Made by a program: the position numbers and the translations under genes. From NCBI GenBank assembly GCA_022844045.1, contig JALHMM010000030.1:1-60634 (forward strand): 60,634 nt of DNA, read 5' to 3'. Position 1 is the stretch's first letter; the number at the start of each line of letters is the position of its first letter. A model generated the notes under the pieces. That model was not told the origin of the DNA. It worked only from the letters and a program-made list of their open reading frames with translations, and made no database searches. Origin of the DNA: Reyranellaceae bacterium (GTDB lineage Bacteria > Pseudomonadota > Alphaproteobacteria > Reyranellales > Reyranellaceae). Positions 34,918-42,930 of the stretch are shown in pieces.

Positions 34918-35040
34918 CCTTCCCCCGGAGGGGGAAGGTGCCCGAAGGGCGGATGGGGGATGTCGAAGACGAACACAGGAGTCCGTCTTCGACATCCCCC
35001 TTCCGTCGCTGCGCGCCACCTTCCCCCTCCTGGGGAAGGG
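34918..35040. repeat. Family A palindromic repeat, copy 5
   Basis: Element of the 6658 type with a CTCCTGGGGAAGG variant right end, between the convergent molybdoenzyme and Bug genes. Confidence 0.85.
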
Positions 35041-35043
35041 AAT

Positions 35044-36000
35044 TCACTGCGGCTCGATCTTCGCGATCTTCACGTACGCGATCCACTTCTCCGCCTGGAT
35101 CTTCTGCACGGCGGCGGCCTGCTCCAGGGTCAGGCGTTCGGGTACGGTGCCGAACTCGGCGAGCCGCTTGTTCATCTCAGGCGAGAAGATGCCGTCGTTG
35201 ACCAGCTGGTTCAGCCGCCGCGCGATCTCCTGAGGCGTGCCCGTGCGGACGGCGATGCCGAGATAGCCGGTGACCTCGAAGCCGTCGCACATTTCCGACA
35301 TCGCCGGCACATCAGGTCGCGTCGCATCGCGTTGCGGGCGCGTCACCGCCAGCACGCGCAGCTTGCCGGCGCTGAGCAGCGCATGGGCGGCCGTGTTGTC
35401 GATGAAGATGAACTGGATCTGCCCGCCCAACAGGTCCGACGTGGCGTTGCCGACCTGCTTGTAGGCGACGCCGGTCCAAGACAGCTTGGTGCAATCCGCC
35501 ATCAGCTCGGCCGGCACCAGCGACGATGAGTTGAAGTGGCCGTAGAACAGCTTGCCCGGGTTGGCTTTAGCGTAGGCCAGGAGGTCCTGCAGCGTCTTGA
35601 ACGGCGAGTCCTGCGGCACCACCAGCAGCGTGCCGCCCGAGCCGAAGGTGCCGACAAGCTGGAAGTCGGTGCGTGGGTCATAGGGCAGGCTCTTGTAGAG
35701 CGCGAGATTCGCGCCGAGCACCGTTGTCGTCGCCAGCAGCAGGGTGTAGCCGTCGGCCGGCGCCTGCCGCACGTTCATGGTACCGATGATACCGTTGGCG
35801 CCGGGGCGGTTGTCGACGATGAAGGACTGACCAGTCTGCTCCTCCATGTACCGGCCGATCAGCCGTGCCGTGATGTCGCCGGAGCCGCCAGGCGCGAACG
35901 GTACGACGATTCGCACCGGCTTCGACGGCCAGGCATCGGCGCGCACCGACGACGCCAACGCGGTCAATCCCAATCCAGCAACGAACGCCCGACGACGCAC
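35044..36000 (-). CDS. Bug/TctC-family periplasmic substrate-binding protein, second copy
   Basis: A 318-aa periplasmic binding protein. The start is a GTG at 36000 preceded by AAGGAGG with five bases of spacing; the much longer in-frame reading upstream lacks a signal sequence and overlaps the divergent amidase. Signal peptide RRRAFVAGLGLTALASSVRA, then the mature DAWPSKPVRIVVPFAPGGSGD motif of the family. A carboxylate or amide ligand is likely. It is divergent from an amidase operon and may deliver its substrate. No TctAB permease is adjacent. Confidence 0.9.
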   Translation of the reverse strand: MRRRAFVAGLGLTALASSVRADAWPSKPVRIVVPFAPGGSGDITARLIGRYMEEQTGQSFIVDNRPGANGIIGTMNVRQAPADGYTLLLATTTVLGANLALYKSLPYDPRTDFQLVGTFGSGGTLLVVPQDSPFKTLQDLLAYAKANPGKLFYGHFNSSSLVPAELMADCTKLSWTGVAYKQVGNATSDLLGGQIQFIFIDNTAAHALLSAGKLRVLAVTRPQRDATRPDVPAMSEMCDGFEVTGYLGIAVRTGTPQEIARRLNQLVNDGIFSPEMNKRLAEFGTVPERLTLEQAAAVQKIQAEKWIAYVKIAKIEPQ

Positions 36001-36118
36001 GGCATCCTCCTTGCGAGAGATCGCAACAGTTGTCGACCCGGCGGATGCGACGCACCATGGCCTATCTCGAATGGCAGGGTCGGCGCGGCCGTTGGTCGAG
36101 CCGCAGAGGAGAATTCTG

Positions 36119-37294
36119 GTGCACGATACCGTCAACGCCTTCGTCTCAGGCACATCCGTGCGGATCGCCGGCAAGCCTGGTGGACCGCTGTCAGGGCTAA
36201 GCTTTGCGGCCAAGGATCTGTTCGATATCGCCGGCCATGCCACAGGCGGCGGCAATCCGGACTGGGCGGCGTTCAACCCGCTGCCGACGCGCCACGCCTG
36301 GGCGGTGCAGACCCTGCTCGACGCCGGTGCCGAGCTGATCGGCAAGACGATCACCGACGAGGTGTCGCTCGGTATCCTGGGCGAGAACGAGTTCGACGGC
36401 ACGCCGATCAACAGCGCCGCGCCCGACCGCGTGCCCGGCGGCTCGTCCTCGGGCTCGGCCGCCGCCGTCGCCGCCGGCCTGTGCGACACGGCGCTGGGCA
36501 CCGACACCGGCGGCTCGGTACGCGTGCCCGCGAGCTTCTGCGGCCTCTACGGCATCCGCCCGACGCATGGCCGGCTCAACCTCACCGGCATGCTGCCGCA
36601 GGCGCCGACCTCCGACACGACCGGCTGGTTCGCGCGCGATGCCGCGACCTTCGCCCGCGTCTCCGCCGTGATGCTGGGCGAGGCGATCCCCAGCGCGCTG
36701 CCCTCGAAGCTGCTGATCGCCACCGACGCGTTCGGTTTCGCCGATTCCGATGCGGCCGAGGCGCTGCGGCCGATGGTGCGCCGTCTGGCGCAGGTCATCG
36801 GCGCGCTGCGTGAGGAGCTGCTGGCGCCGCAGGGACTGTCAGTCTGGGCGCGTGCGCAACGCACGCTGCAGCCGGTCGAAGCGTGGCAGACCTTCAAGAC
36901 CTGGGTCGATCGCGACAACCCGCGCTTCGCCTTCAACGTCGCGCGGGGGCTGGTGCTGGGCTCGATGACCCCGGAGAGCGAGCGCGGCTGGGCCAATCTG
37001 ATGCGCCAGGAGGTGCGGGGAAGGCTGCGCCATCTGCTGCCACCAGATACCATCCTCTGCATGCCGACCACGCCCTTCCCCGCGCCCAAGCGCGGCCTGC
37101 CGCTGGCGATGCTCGATCCGCTGCGCGATCGCATCACCTGCCTGTGCGCGCATGGCGGGCTCGCCGGCCATCCCCAGGTCAGCATCCCCGGCGCGACGGT
37201 CGATGGCGCGCCGATCGGCCTGTCGATCCTCGGCGCGCGCGGCAGCGACGCGATGCTGATCGCCGTGGCGCGCGCGATGGAGCAAGCGGCATGA
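36119..37294 (+). CDS. Amidase (amidase signature family, AtzE/HpxY-like)
   Basis: A 391-aa amidase. The Ser-cisSer-Lys triad is Lys32 (AAKDLFD), Ser110 (GGSSSGSAAA) and Ser133 (TDTGGSVRVPA). The start is taken as GTG 36119 because GAGGAG precedes it; ATG 36071 is an alternative. The next gene overlaps by four bases and encodes an HpxZ/AtzH-like protein. That pairing is known from oxalurate (hpx) and carboxybiuret (atz) breakdown, so a small carbonyl-diamide substrate is likely. The AtzG/HpxX small subunit is not visible here. Confidence 0.85.
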   Translation: MHDTVNAFVSGTSVRIAGKPGGPLSGLSFAAKDLFDIAGHATGGGNPDWAAFNPLPTRHAWAVQTLLDAGAELIGKTITDEVSLGILGENEFDGTPINSAAPDRVPGGSSSGSAAAVAAGLCDTALGTDTGGSVRVPASFCGLYGIRPTHGRLNLTGMLPQAPTSDTTGWFARDAATFARVSAVMLGEAIPSALPSKLLIATDAFGFADSDAAEALRPMVRRLAQVIGALREELLAPQGLSVWARAQRTLQPVEAWQTFKTWVDRDNPRFAFNVARGLVLGSMTPESERGWANLMRQEVRGRLRHLLPPDTILCMPTTPFPAPKRGLPLAMLDPLRDRITCLCAHGGLAGHPQVSIPGATVDGAPIGLSILGARGSDAMLIAVARAMEQAA

Positions 37295-37683
37295 AAGAGA
37301 ACATCCCCGAGGTCGTAGCCGAGGTCAGCGCGCTGTTCGAACGCTACGAGCAGGCGCTGATCGACAAGAACGTCGACGTACTCGACGCGACGTTCTGGAA
37401 CAGCCCGCGCACCATCCGCTACGCGCTGCACGAGAACGGCTACGGCTTCGACGAGATCCACGCCCATCGCGTCGCGCGGCCGCCGGGACCGGGCTTCAAG
37501 GAAAAGCGCATCCGGCTGGAGATACTCACTTTGGGCCGCGACATCGCGACGGTGAACCTCGAGTTCAAAGTGCGCGGTAAGGAGCAGATCGGCCGGCAAA
37601 GCCAGACCTGGGTGCGCTTTCCTGATGTCGGCTGGAAGGTGGTCGCCGCCCATGTCTCCGTCGTGAGCGAACGGCCGTGGTGA
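37291..37683 (+). CDS. HpxZ/AtzH-like protein (DUF3225, NTF2 fold)
   Basis: A 130-aa NTF2/cystatin-like protein with family motifs FWNSPRTIRYALHENGYGF, HRVARPPG and SQTWVRFPDVGWKVVAAHVS. Family members accompany amidases of the oxalurate and cyanuric-acid pathways; in the Atz system the homologue stabilises or assists the hydrolase. Start and stop overlap the flanking genes by four bases on each side, so the three genes are translationally coupled. Confidence 0.85.
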   Translation: MKENIPEVVAEVSALFERYEQALIDKNVDVLDATFWNSPRTIRYALHENGYGFDEIHAHRVARPPGPGFKEKRIRLEILTLGRDIATVNLEFKVRGKEQIGRQSQTWVRFPDVGWKVVAAHVSVVSERPW

Positions 37684-38402
37684 GGCGCCGCGCACTCGCG
37701 GCACTGCCGCTGGCGCTGCTGGTGCCGCGGGCGGCACAGGCCGCCACAGTCGATCTGCTGTTGGTGCTGTGCATGGACGCCTCGGGCAGCATCGATCAAG
37801 GCGAGTTCGAGCTGCAGCGGCGCGGCTATGCTGAAGCCATCAGCGACCCCCGTATCATCGACGCCATGACCGATGGCGAGCATCGCGCGACCGCCATCGC
37901 CGTGGTCGAGTGGGGTTCGCCGATGGGCGCTGCCACTGTGGTGCCCTGGATGCTGGTGCGCGACCGCGCCTCGGCCGAGGCACTTGCCAAAGCGCTGATC
38001 GACGCGCCGCGCTCGCACCAGACCTACAACGCCATCGGCGACGCCATCGAGCATTCGATCCGGCTGATCGCGGCGGCGCCACACCAGGCGACGCGTCGCG
38101 TGATCGACGTATCAGGCGATGGCCCCGATATACGTGGCCGCCGCCCGGCGCATGAGGCGCGCGACGCCGCGGTCGCCGGCGCCATCACCATCAACGCGCT
38201 CGTGATCGTCGACGAAAGCATGAGCGGCCCGCGCGGCCAGGGGCTCGTCGGGCACTACGAGCGCGACGTGATCGGCGGCCCCGGCGCCTTCGTCATGGTC
38301 GCCGACGGCCGCCGTGCCTTCGCGCAGTCAATTCGGGCAAAGTTGCTACGTGAGGTGGCTGGATTCGACGGACCGCGCGTGGCGCGAAGCGCCATGAGAT
38401 GA
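37680..38402 (+). CDS. Exported DUF1194 protein with VWA-like fold
   Basis: A 240-aa protein with a signal peptide (RRRALAALPLALLVPRAAQA) and a von Willebrand factor A-like domain. The MIDAS-type DASGSID follows the first strand (VDLLLVLCM), and a later VSGDGPD supplies further ligands. DUF1194 is common in alphaproteobacteria; function unknown. It starts at GTG 37680, overlapping the HpxZ-like stop. The stop codon's last base is the first base of repeat 38402-38478. Confidence 0.87.
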   Translation: MRRRALAALPLALLVPRAAQAATVDLLLVLCMDASGSIDQGEFELQRRGYAEAISDPRIIDAMTDGEHRATAIAVVEWGSPMGAATVVPWMLVRDRASAEALAKALIDAPRSHQTYNAIGDAIEHSIRLIAAAPHQATRRVIDVSGDGPDIRGRRPAHEARDAAVAGAITINALVIVDESMSGPRGQGLVGHYERDVIGGPGAFVMVADGRRAFAQSIRAKLLREVAGFDGPRVARSAMR

Positions 38403-38478
38403 ACCACAGAGGCACAGAGGAAAGTGAAGAGAGAAGCCCTCTTTCTGTCTTCCTCTGTGTCTCCGTGCCTCTGTGGTT
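38402..38478. repeat. Family C inverted repeat, copy 2
   Basis: Left arm AACCACAGAGGCACAGAGG (38402-38420) and right arm 38452-38478, with one spacer difference, match the 8507-8611 element. It lies between convergent DUF1194 and M81 peptidase genes and may act as a bidirectional terminator. Confidence 0.78.
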
Positions 38479-38491
38479 AGCTTTCTTCTTC

Positions 38492-39961
38492 TCAAAAGAT
38501 CAGCCCCGGCTTGGTCTCCGCATCCAGCGGATAGATCGGCCGGTTGATCTTGGTGTACGGGATCTTGCGGAAATCGCGGCTGAGCGGCGCGTCGGATTCG
38601 AGGTAGATCACCTTCTTGGCGATCGGCCCGTAGGCGCCCATGAAGTGGTTGGTCGACTTCACCACGACGAGCTTGCGTTGCGTCGGATCGATGCCGAGAT
38701 TGGTAAACAGCTCCAGTCCCAGCGCCTGCGTGCGGTTGGTGATCAGCACCACGTCGACACCGCTGATGCGGATGGCGGCGCAGTCGCCCAGCGGCACGCG
38801 GGTAGGCCCAAAGCTCTGCCAGGCGTCGCGCACCAGCGCCGTCACGGTCACATCTGCGTCAATCGGTTGGCCCGAGGTCACGCCGATCTTGCCGCCGAAG
38901 CGCAGCGGGAAGGTCGCGTTCAGCCCGGCGTCAAAGCACAGCCGCACGGCGATCGGATCCCAGATCGGCCCGAGCGCCGCGCTCTCGACCTTCTGCTCGA
39001 TCAGGTGGCGCAGGATGGTGGTGTTGTCCGACGGCGCGCCGCCGCCGGCGTTATCGGCCGGATCGGCCATCACCACGGGCAGGTCGTTGAAGGCGCGGCC
39101 TTCGGCGACGCCGCCGGCGACATCGAGATATTGCGGCATGGTCTTGCCGCGCAGCGATACCAGTTCTTCACCCAGCTGGGTCGCCAGCGCGTCGGCCTTC
39201 TTCTTGTCGCCGTCGGTGATCACCAGCATGCGCGTGCCGATCTCCGCCACGTCGCCGTAGGGGAAGCAGTGCGCCACAGAGAGCGACAGCACGCCGTCCT
39301 TGCCTTCCATCGCGAACAGACGGTCAACGAAGGCGCGCATCAGCGGCAGGGTCGTGGGATAGCTCTGGATCTGCCGGCAGTCGTAGACCGACATGACCGG
39401 CTTGATCTCGCCGCGCAGGGTGCGCAGCACCAGGGTCAGCACCTCCTCGGCGCGCTCAACCACATCGGTGTGCGGGAATTCCTTGTAGCAGATGATGATG
39501 TCGGACAAGGACAGGCGCTTGAGCGTGAGATGGCAGTGCGGGTCGAGCTCGACGCCGATCACCACCTTCGGCCCGACGATGGCGCGCACGCGTTCGATGA
39601 TGTCGCCTTCGACATCGTCGTAGCCATGCGCGACCATGGCGCCGTGCAGGCCCAGCAGCACGCCATCGACCGGCATCGCCGCCTTGAGCTGATCGAGGAT
39701 CTCATCGCGCATGAACTCGTAGTCGGCGCGGTTAGTTGTGCCGGCCGGGCTGGCGGCGAAGCAGCTGCCCTCGATCAGAGTGAAGCCTTCGGCCGCTGCG
39801 CGGCGGCGCGCCACGAAGAGCGGTGCGGTACACATGCGCGGCGCATCGGTCGGATGCTCACCCGGCCGCAGGAAGACGCTCTCGCGATAGCCGTCGAGGC
39901 TCGTGGGCATCGGCGAGAAGGTGTTGGTCTCGGTGGCAAGCGTGGCGGTGAACAGGCGCAT
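38492..39961 (-). CDS. M81-family metallopeptidase (microcystinase MlrC-like)
   Basis: A 489-aa zinc hydrolase of family M81. The N-terminus MRLFTATLATETNTFSP and the metal-site stretch ELDPHCHL are typical, with a C-terminal MlrC domain (GGKIGVTSGQPID onwards). Members cleave small peptides or act as amidohydrolases; the microcystin name is only historical. It is the third gene of a minus-strand operon after arfB and the SelA-like gene (12-bp gap). The latter pairing is often seen, suggesting joint work on an amino-acid-derived substrate. Confidence 0.88.
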   Translation of the reverse strand: MRLFTATLATETNTFSPMPTSLDGYRESVFLRPGEHPTDAPRMCTAPLFVARRRAAAEGFTLIEGSCFAASPAGTTNRADYEFMRDEILDQLKAAMPVDGVLLGLHGAMVAHGYDDVEGDIIERVRAIVGPKVVIGVELDPHCHLTLKRLSLSDIIICYKEFPHTDVVERAEEVLTLVLRTLRGEIKPVMSVYDCRQIQSYPTTLPLMRAFVDRLFAMEGKDGVLSLSVAHCFPYGDVAEIGTRMLVITDGDKKKADALATQLGEELVSLRGKTMPQYLDVAGGVAEGRAFNDLPVVMADPADNAGGGAPSDNTTILRHLIEQKVESAALGPIWDPIAVRLCFDAGLNATFPLRFGGKIGVTSGQPIDADVTVTALVRDAWQSFGPTRVPLGDCAAIRISGVDVVLITNRTQALGLELFTNLGIDPTQRKLVVVKSTNHFMGAYGPIAKKVIYLESDAPLSRDFRKIPYTKINRPIYPLDAETKPGLIF

Positions 39962-39973
39962 CGTGGTTGACCC

Positions 39974-41152
39974 CTAGGCTGAGAGGGCGCGTCGCAAGGC
40001 GGCGGCGAGGGTTGGATCGTCGTCGGGCGCCAGTGCCTGCGGATCGACGATCAGGATGTTCTGCGCTGCCTTGCGCTCGGAGACATGCACGGGCGGCTCA
40101 TCGGCGAGCAGCGTGCGACTGACCGACAGCGCATCCTTGCAGGCGATCTCGAGGACTGGCACGCGGCCGGTGATCGCCGCCGGCACCAAGGTGACGCCAT
40201 CGCCGAGGAAACCGGCGATGATGCGCAGACGCGACTCGAGCGCCGCGTTGGACGCCGCGTCGTCGGCGTCGACGAAACGACGGAGCGCCACCAGCAGGCC
40301 GACGATCTCCTCCTTACCGGCCTTGAAGCCGCGGCCGATGCCGTGATGCGGCACGCCGTTCATCGCCGCGCGATCGATCAGGCCAGGCGGCGACCAGGTC
40401 GGCGGCGCCACGTCCATGTCGAGCTGCTGCACCAGCGCGGCGCCCACGAGATCGCGCCGGCCGGCGAGGATACCCGAGGCCTGCGGCCCGCCGATCGCCT
40501 TGCCGCCTGAAAAGGCGACGAGATCGGCGCCCAGTTCGATGAAGCGGCGCAGGTTTGACTTCGGTGGCAATTGCGCCGCGCCGTCGACGATCACCGGGAT
40601 ATCGCGGGGACGGCAGATCGACGCGACTAGTGGCAGATCGGCGATGGTCTGCGGATTGGCGGCGAACGCAAACGCCGCCGTGCGCGGCGTGATCGCCGCC
40701 TCAATCTCCCACGCCTCCAGCCCGCGCACGCCGGCGCCGGTACCGCGATCGTTGTGGCCGATATCGACCAGCCGTGCGCCGGCGGCGGTCAGCGCGTGCG
40801 CGTAACCGGTGCGGTGCGTGCGCGGCAGGATGATCTCGTGCTTGAACTCTTCGGCGTGCGGTAGCGCCGCCATCTTCGCCACGTCCCAGCGCGTCATGCT
40901 CGCCGCCGCCGCCAGCGTGAGCGCCGCCGCCGCGCCCGTCGTGATCATGCCGGCCTCGGCGCCGGTGATCTCCGCGATCTGGCCGCTGGCGGCGGATTGC
41001 AGCTCGGCGATATCGACCGACGAGCGCGCCGCCTCGGCCATCGCCGCAAGCACCTCAGGCGCCATCAGCGCGCCGCCGAGTCGCGTCAACGTACCGGCGG
41101 CGTTGATGCGCCGCTTCACGCCCAGCACGCCGTAGATGTCGTTGGATGTCAT
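39974..41152 (-). CDS. SelA-like PLP-dependent enzyme
   Basis: A 392-aa fold-type I PLP enzyme of the selenocysteine synthase/DgaE-like family. PLP lysine is Lys218 (FSGGKAIGGP) and the pyridine-binding Asp is Asp190 (VIVDGAAQ). There is no sign of other selenium genes (selB, selC, selD), and the protein is shorter than true SelA (~460 aa), so a role in aminosugar-acid or amino-acid elimination is more likely. It starts two bases after the arfB stop and ends 12 bases before the M81 peptidase. Confidence 0.85.
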   Translation of the reverse strand: MTSNDIYGVLGVKRRINAAGTLTRLGGALMAPEVLAAMAEAARSSVDIAELQSAASGQIAEITGAEAGMITTGAAAALTLAAAASMTRWDVAKMAALPHAEEFKHEIILPRTHRTGYAHALTAAGARLVDIGHNDRGTGAGVRGLEAWEIEAAITPRTAAFAFAANPQTIADLPLVASICRPRDIPVIVDGAAQLPPKSNLRRFIELGADLVAFSGGKAIGGPQASGILAGRRDLVGAALVQQLDMDVAPPTWSPPGLIDRAAMNGVPHHGIGRGFKAGKEEIVGLLVALRRFVDADDAASNAALESRLRIIAGFLGDGVTLVPAAITGRVPVLEIACKDALSVSRTLLADEPPVHVSERKAAQNILIVDPQALAPDDDPTLAAALRRALSA

Positions 41153-41154
41153 CG

Positions 41155-41583
41155 CTAGTCCGTCGGCCTGGACTGACGCAACGCCTTGACGCGGCCGCGG
41201 CGTTCCTTCGAGGCCAGCCGCCGTTCCTTCGACGCCCGCGTCGGCTTGGTCGGCCGGCGCGGCGGGGGCGGCGGCGCGGCCGCCTCGCGGATCAGCTCGA
41301 CCAGTCGCTCGACGCCATCCTCGCGATTGCGCACCTGCGTGCGATAGCGCTGGGCCTCGATCACCAGCACGCCCTCGCGCGTCAGACGCCGGCCGGCCAG
41401 TTTCTCCAGCCGCGCCTTCACCGCGTCGGGCAAAGACGGCGAGTTGCGCACATCGAAGCGTAACTCGACCGCCGTCGACACCTTGTTGACGTTCTGCCCG
41501 CCCGGACCCGACGCGCGCACGAAGCTCTCGACAACCTCGGACTCGTCGATGGCGATGCGGTGGTTGATCCGGATCAGGGGCAT
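41155..41583 (-). CDS. arfB: Ribosome-rescue peptidyl-tRNA hydrolase ArfB
   Basis: A 142-aa release-factor-like protein that rescues stalled ribosomes. The catalytic GGQ is at residues 28-30 in ASGPGGQNVNK. The C-terminus is a basic tail (KERRLASKERRGRVKALRQ) that enters the mRNA channel in ArfB. Length and layout match ArfB/YaeJ. It is first in an operon with SelA-like and M81 genes, functionally unrelated as far as known. Confidence 0.93.
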   Translation of the reverse strand: MPLIRINHRIAIDESEVVESFVRASGPGGQNVNKVSTAVELRFDVRNSPSLPDAVKARLEKLAGRRLTREGVLVIEAQRYRTQVRNREDGVERLVELIREAAAPPPPPRRPTKPTRASKERRLASKERRGRVKALRQSRPTD

Positions 41584-41593
41584 GGCCGAACCC

Positions 41594-41742
41594 TACCTTC
41601 CCCCGGAGGGGGAAGGTGGCAGCGCGAAGCGCTGACGGTCAGGGGCCGCGGACGGCCCCGCGGGGGATGCCTCAACGCACTCGGTGTCCGGCTTCGACAT
41701 CCCCCATCCGCCTTCGGCACCTTCCCCCTTCGGGGGAAGGTA
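41594..41742. repeat. Family A palindromic repeat, copy 6
   Basis: The longest copy (~149 bp), with extra GC-rich sequence (GGGGCCGCGGACGGCCCCGC) in the left half. It lies between two minus-strand genes. Confidence 0.82.
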
Positions 41743-41759
41743 AGCGAGGGGTGCGAACA

Positions 41760-42371
41760 TCAGGCGGCGCTCGGCCGTGCCTTCACGCGCTCGTTCCAGG
41801 CGTTGATGTTCTTCAACGTCGGGTCGATCGGCTGACCGACCTTGGCGAAGAAGTTGATGAAGGCGAAGAGCATGATGTCGGCCAGCGTGAAGCGGTCGCC
41901 GGCGATCCACGTCTTGCCTTCCATCAGGCCATCGAGCCACTTCAGCTTGTCCTGGGCGCAGGCCTTCAGCCCGGCCGCCGCCTCGGGCAGGCAGCGCATG
42001 CGATTCTCGAAAATCTTCAAGCCTTCGGCGTAGCGGAATCCGTTAGCCATCGGTTCGAGGATGTTGAGGTCGACGCGGCGCACCCACATATGCGTGACCG
42101 CGCGCTCCTGCGGCGTGTTGCCGATCAGCGACGGCGTGCTCTTGTTGATGTCGTCGAGATACTCGCAGATCGCCGTGATCTCGCTGATCACCGTGCCGTC
42201 GTCGAGCTCGAGCGCCGGGCTCTGGCCAGCGGGATTGACTTTGAGGAAGGCCTCCTTGCGATTCTCGCCGCCCCTGAGGTCGAGCTGCACCGATGGCAGC
42301 TCGATACCCTTCTCCTTCATGAACATGGTCACAACGGCGGGATTGGGCCCGCCCGACGTATAGAGCTTCAT
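41760..42371 (-). CDS. Glutathione S-transferase family protein
   Basis: A 203-aa GST. The N-terminal thioredoxin-like domain (MKLYTSGGPNPAVVTMFMKE) includes the glutathione-binding NPAGQSPALELDDGTVISE (cis-Pro and E-S/T-like motif). A C-terminal all-helical domain starts near residue 85. Catalytic residue is probably a Ser/Tyr of the first segment. The ATG at 42371 has GGGG upstream; a 14-residue longer version is less likely. Confidence 0.88.
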   Translation of the reverse strand: MKLYTSGGPNPAVVTMFMKEKGIELPSVQLDLRGGENRKEAFLKVNPAGQSPALELDDGTVISEITAICEYLDDINKSTPSLIGNTPQERAVTHMWVRRVDLNILEPMANGFRYAEGLKIFENRMRCLPEAAAGLKACAQDKLKWLDGLMEGKTWIAGDRFTLADIMLFAFINFFAKVGQPIDPTLKNINAWNERVKARPSAA

Positions 42372-42428
42372 GGGAGTCCCCTCACTTGTTTCTTGCGGAC
42401 CAAGCGGTAACAACCTGCGCGGTGGCGG

Positions 42429-42902
42429 TCAACGACGGGCTGTCTTCTGCGCCCGCCGCAGCCGCACGATCGTCTCGTCGAGCGCCGACAGGAAGCGCGA
42501 CTTGTCGCGACCGGCCATCGGCTTGGGGCCGCCGGTGATCTCGCCCATCGCCCGCAGGTCGGACATCAGCGCGCGGCTGGCCAGCGCCATGCCGATGGAG
42601 TCCGCCGTGAACGGCACGCCGGTGTTGCCGATCGCCGCGGCGCCGGCCTTCAGGCAGCGATCGGCCAGCGGAATGTCCGCCGTGACGACGATGTCGCCGG
42701 GCTGCACATGCGTGGCGATCCAGTCGTCGGCGGCGTCGAAACTGCCCTCGACGACCACGCGCTCGATCTTCGGATCGCTGGGCACCATGAAGAAGCTGTT
42801 GGCGACGACGAAGACCTTCAGCCCATAGCGCGCCGCGACACGGTAGATTTCGGCCTTCACCGGGCAGGCGTCGCCGTCGACGTAGATTTCAATCTCGCGC
42901 AT
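42429..42902 (-). CDS. YaiI/YqxD-family protein (DUF188, PIN-like)
   Basis: A 157-aa protein of UPF0178/DUF188. It has the typical YVDGDACPVKAEIYRVA start and DIVVTADIPLADRCL centre. The acidic residues resemble PIN/NYN nuclease sites; function is not established. The start is ATG 42902, and the opposing amidase starts at 42931, so only 28 bp separate the divergent start codons. The promoter of each gene must extend into the other. Confidence 0.9.
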   Translation of the reverse strand: MREIEIYVDGDACPVKAEIYRVAARYGLKVFVVANSFFMVPSDPKIERVVVEGSFDAADDWIATHVQPGDIVVTADIPLADRCLKAGAAAIGNTGVPFTADSIGMALASRALMSDLRAMGEITGGPKPMAGRDKSRFLSALDETIVRLRRAQKTARR

Positions 42903-42930
42903 GGTAGGGCGGAGTATAGGGGGAGAGGCG

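Noticed and set aside
36001..36507. Upstream extension of the second Bug protein
   Set aside because: The extension overlaps the divergent amidase and has no signal peptide; GTG 36000 has AAGGAGG and starts a proper signal peptide.
6658..41742. CRISPR-like array from the repeated palindromes
   Set aside because: Copies are thousands of bases apart, palindromic, and lack regular short spacers and cas genes.
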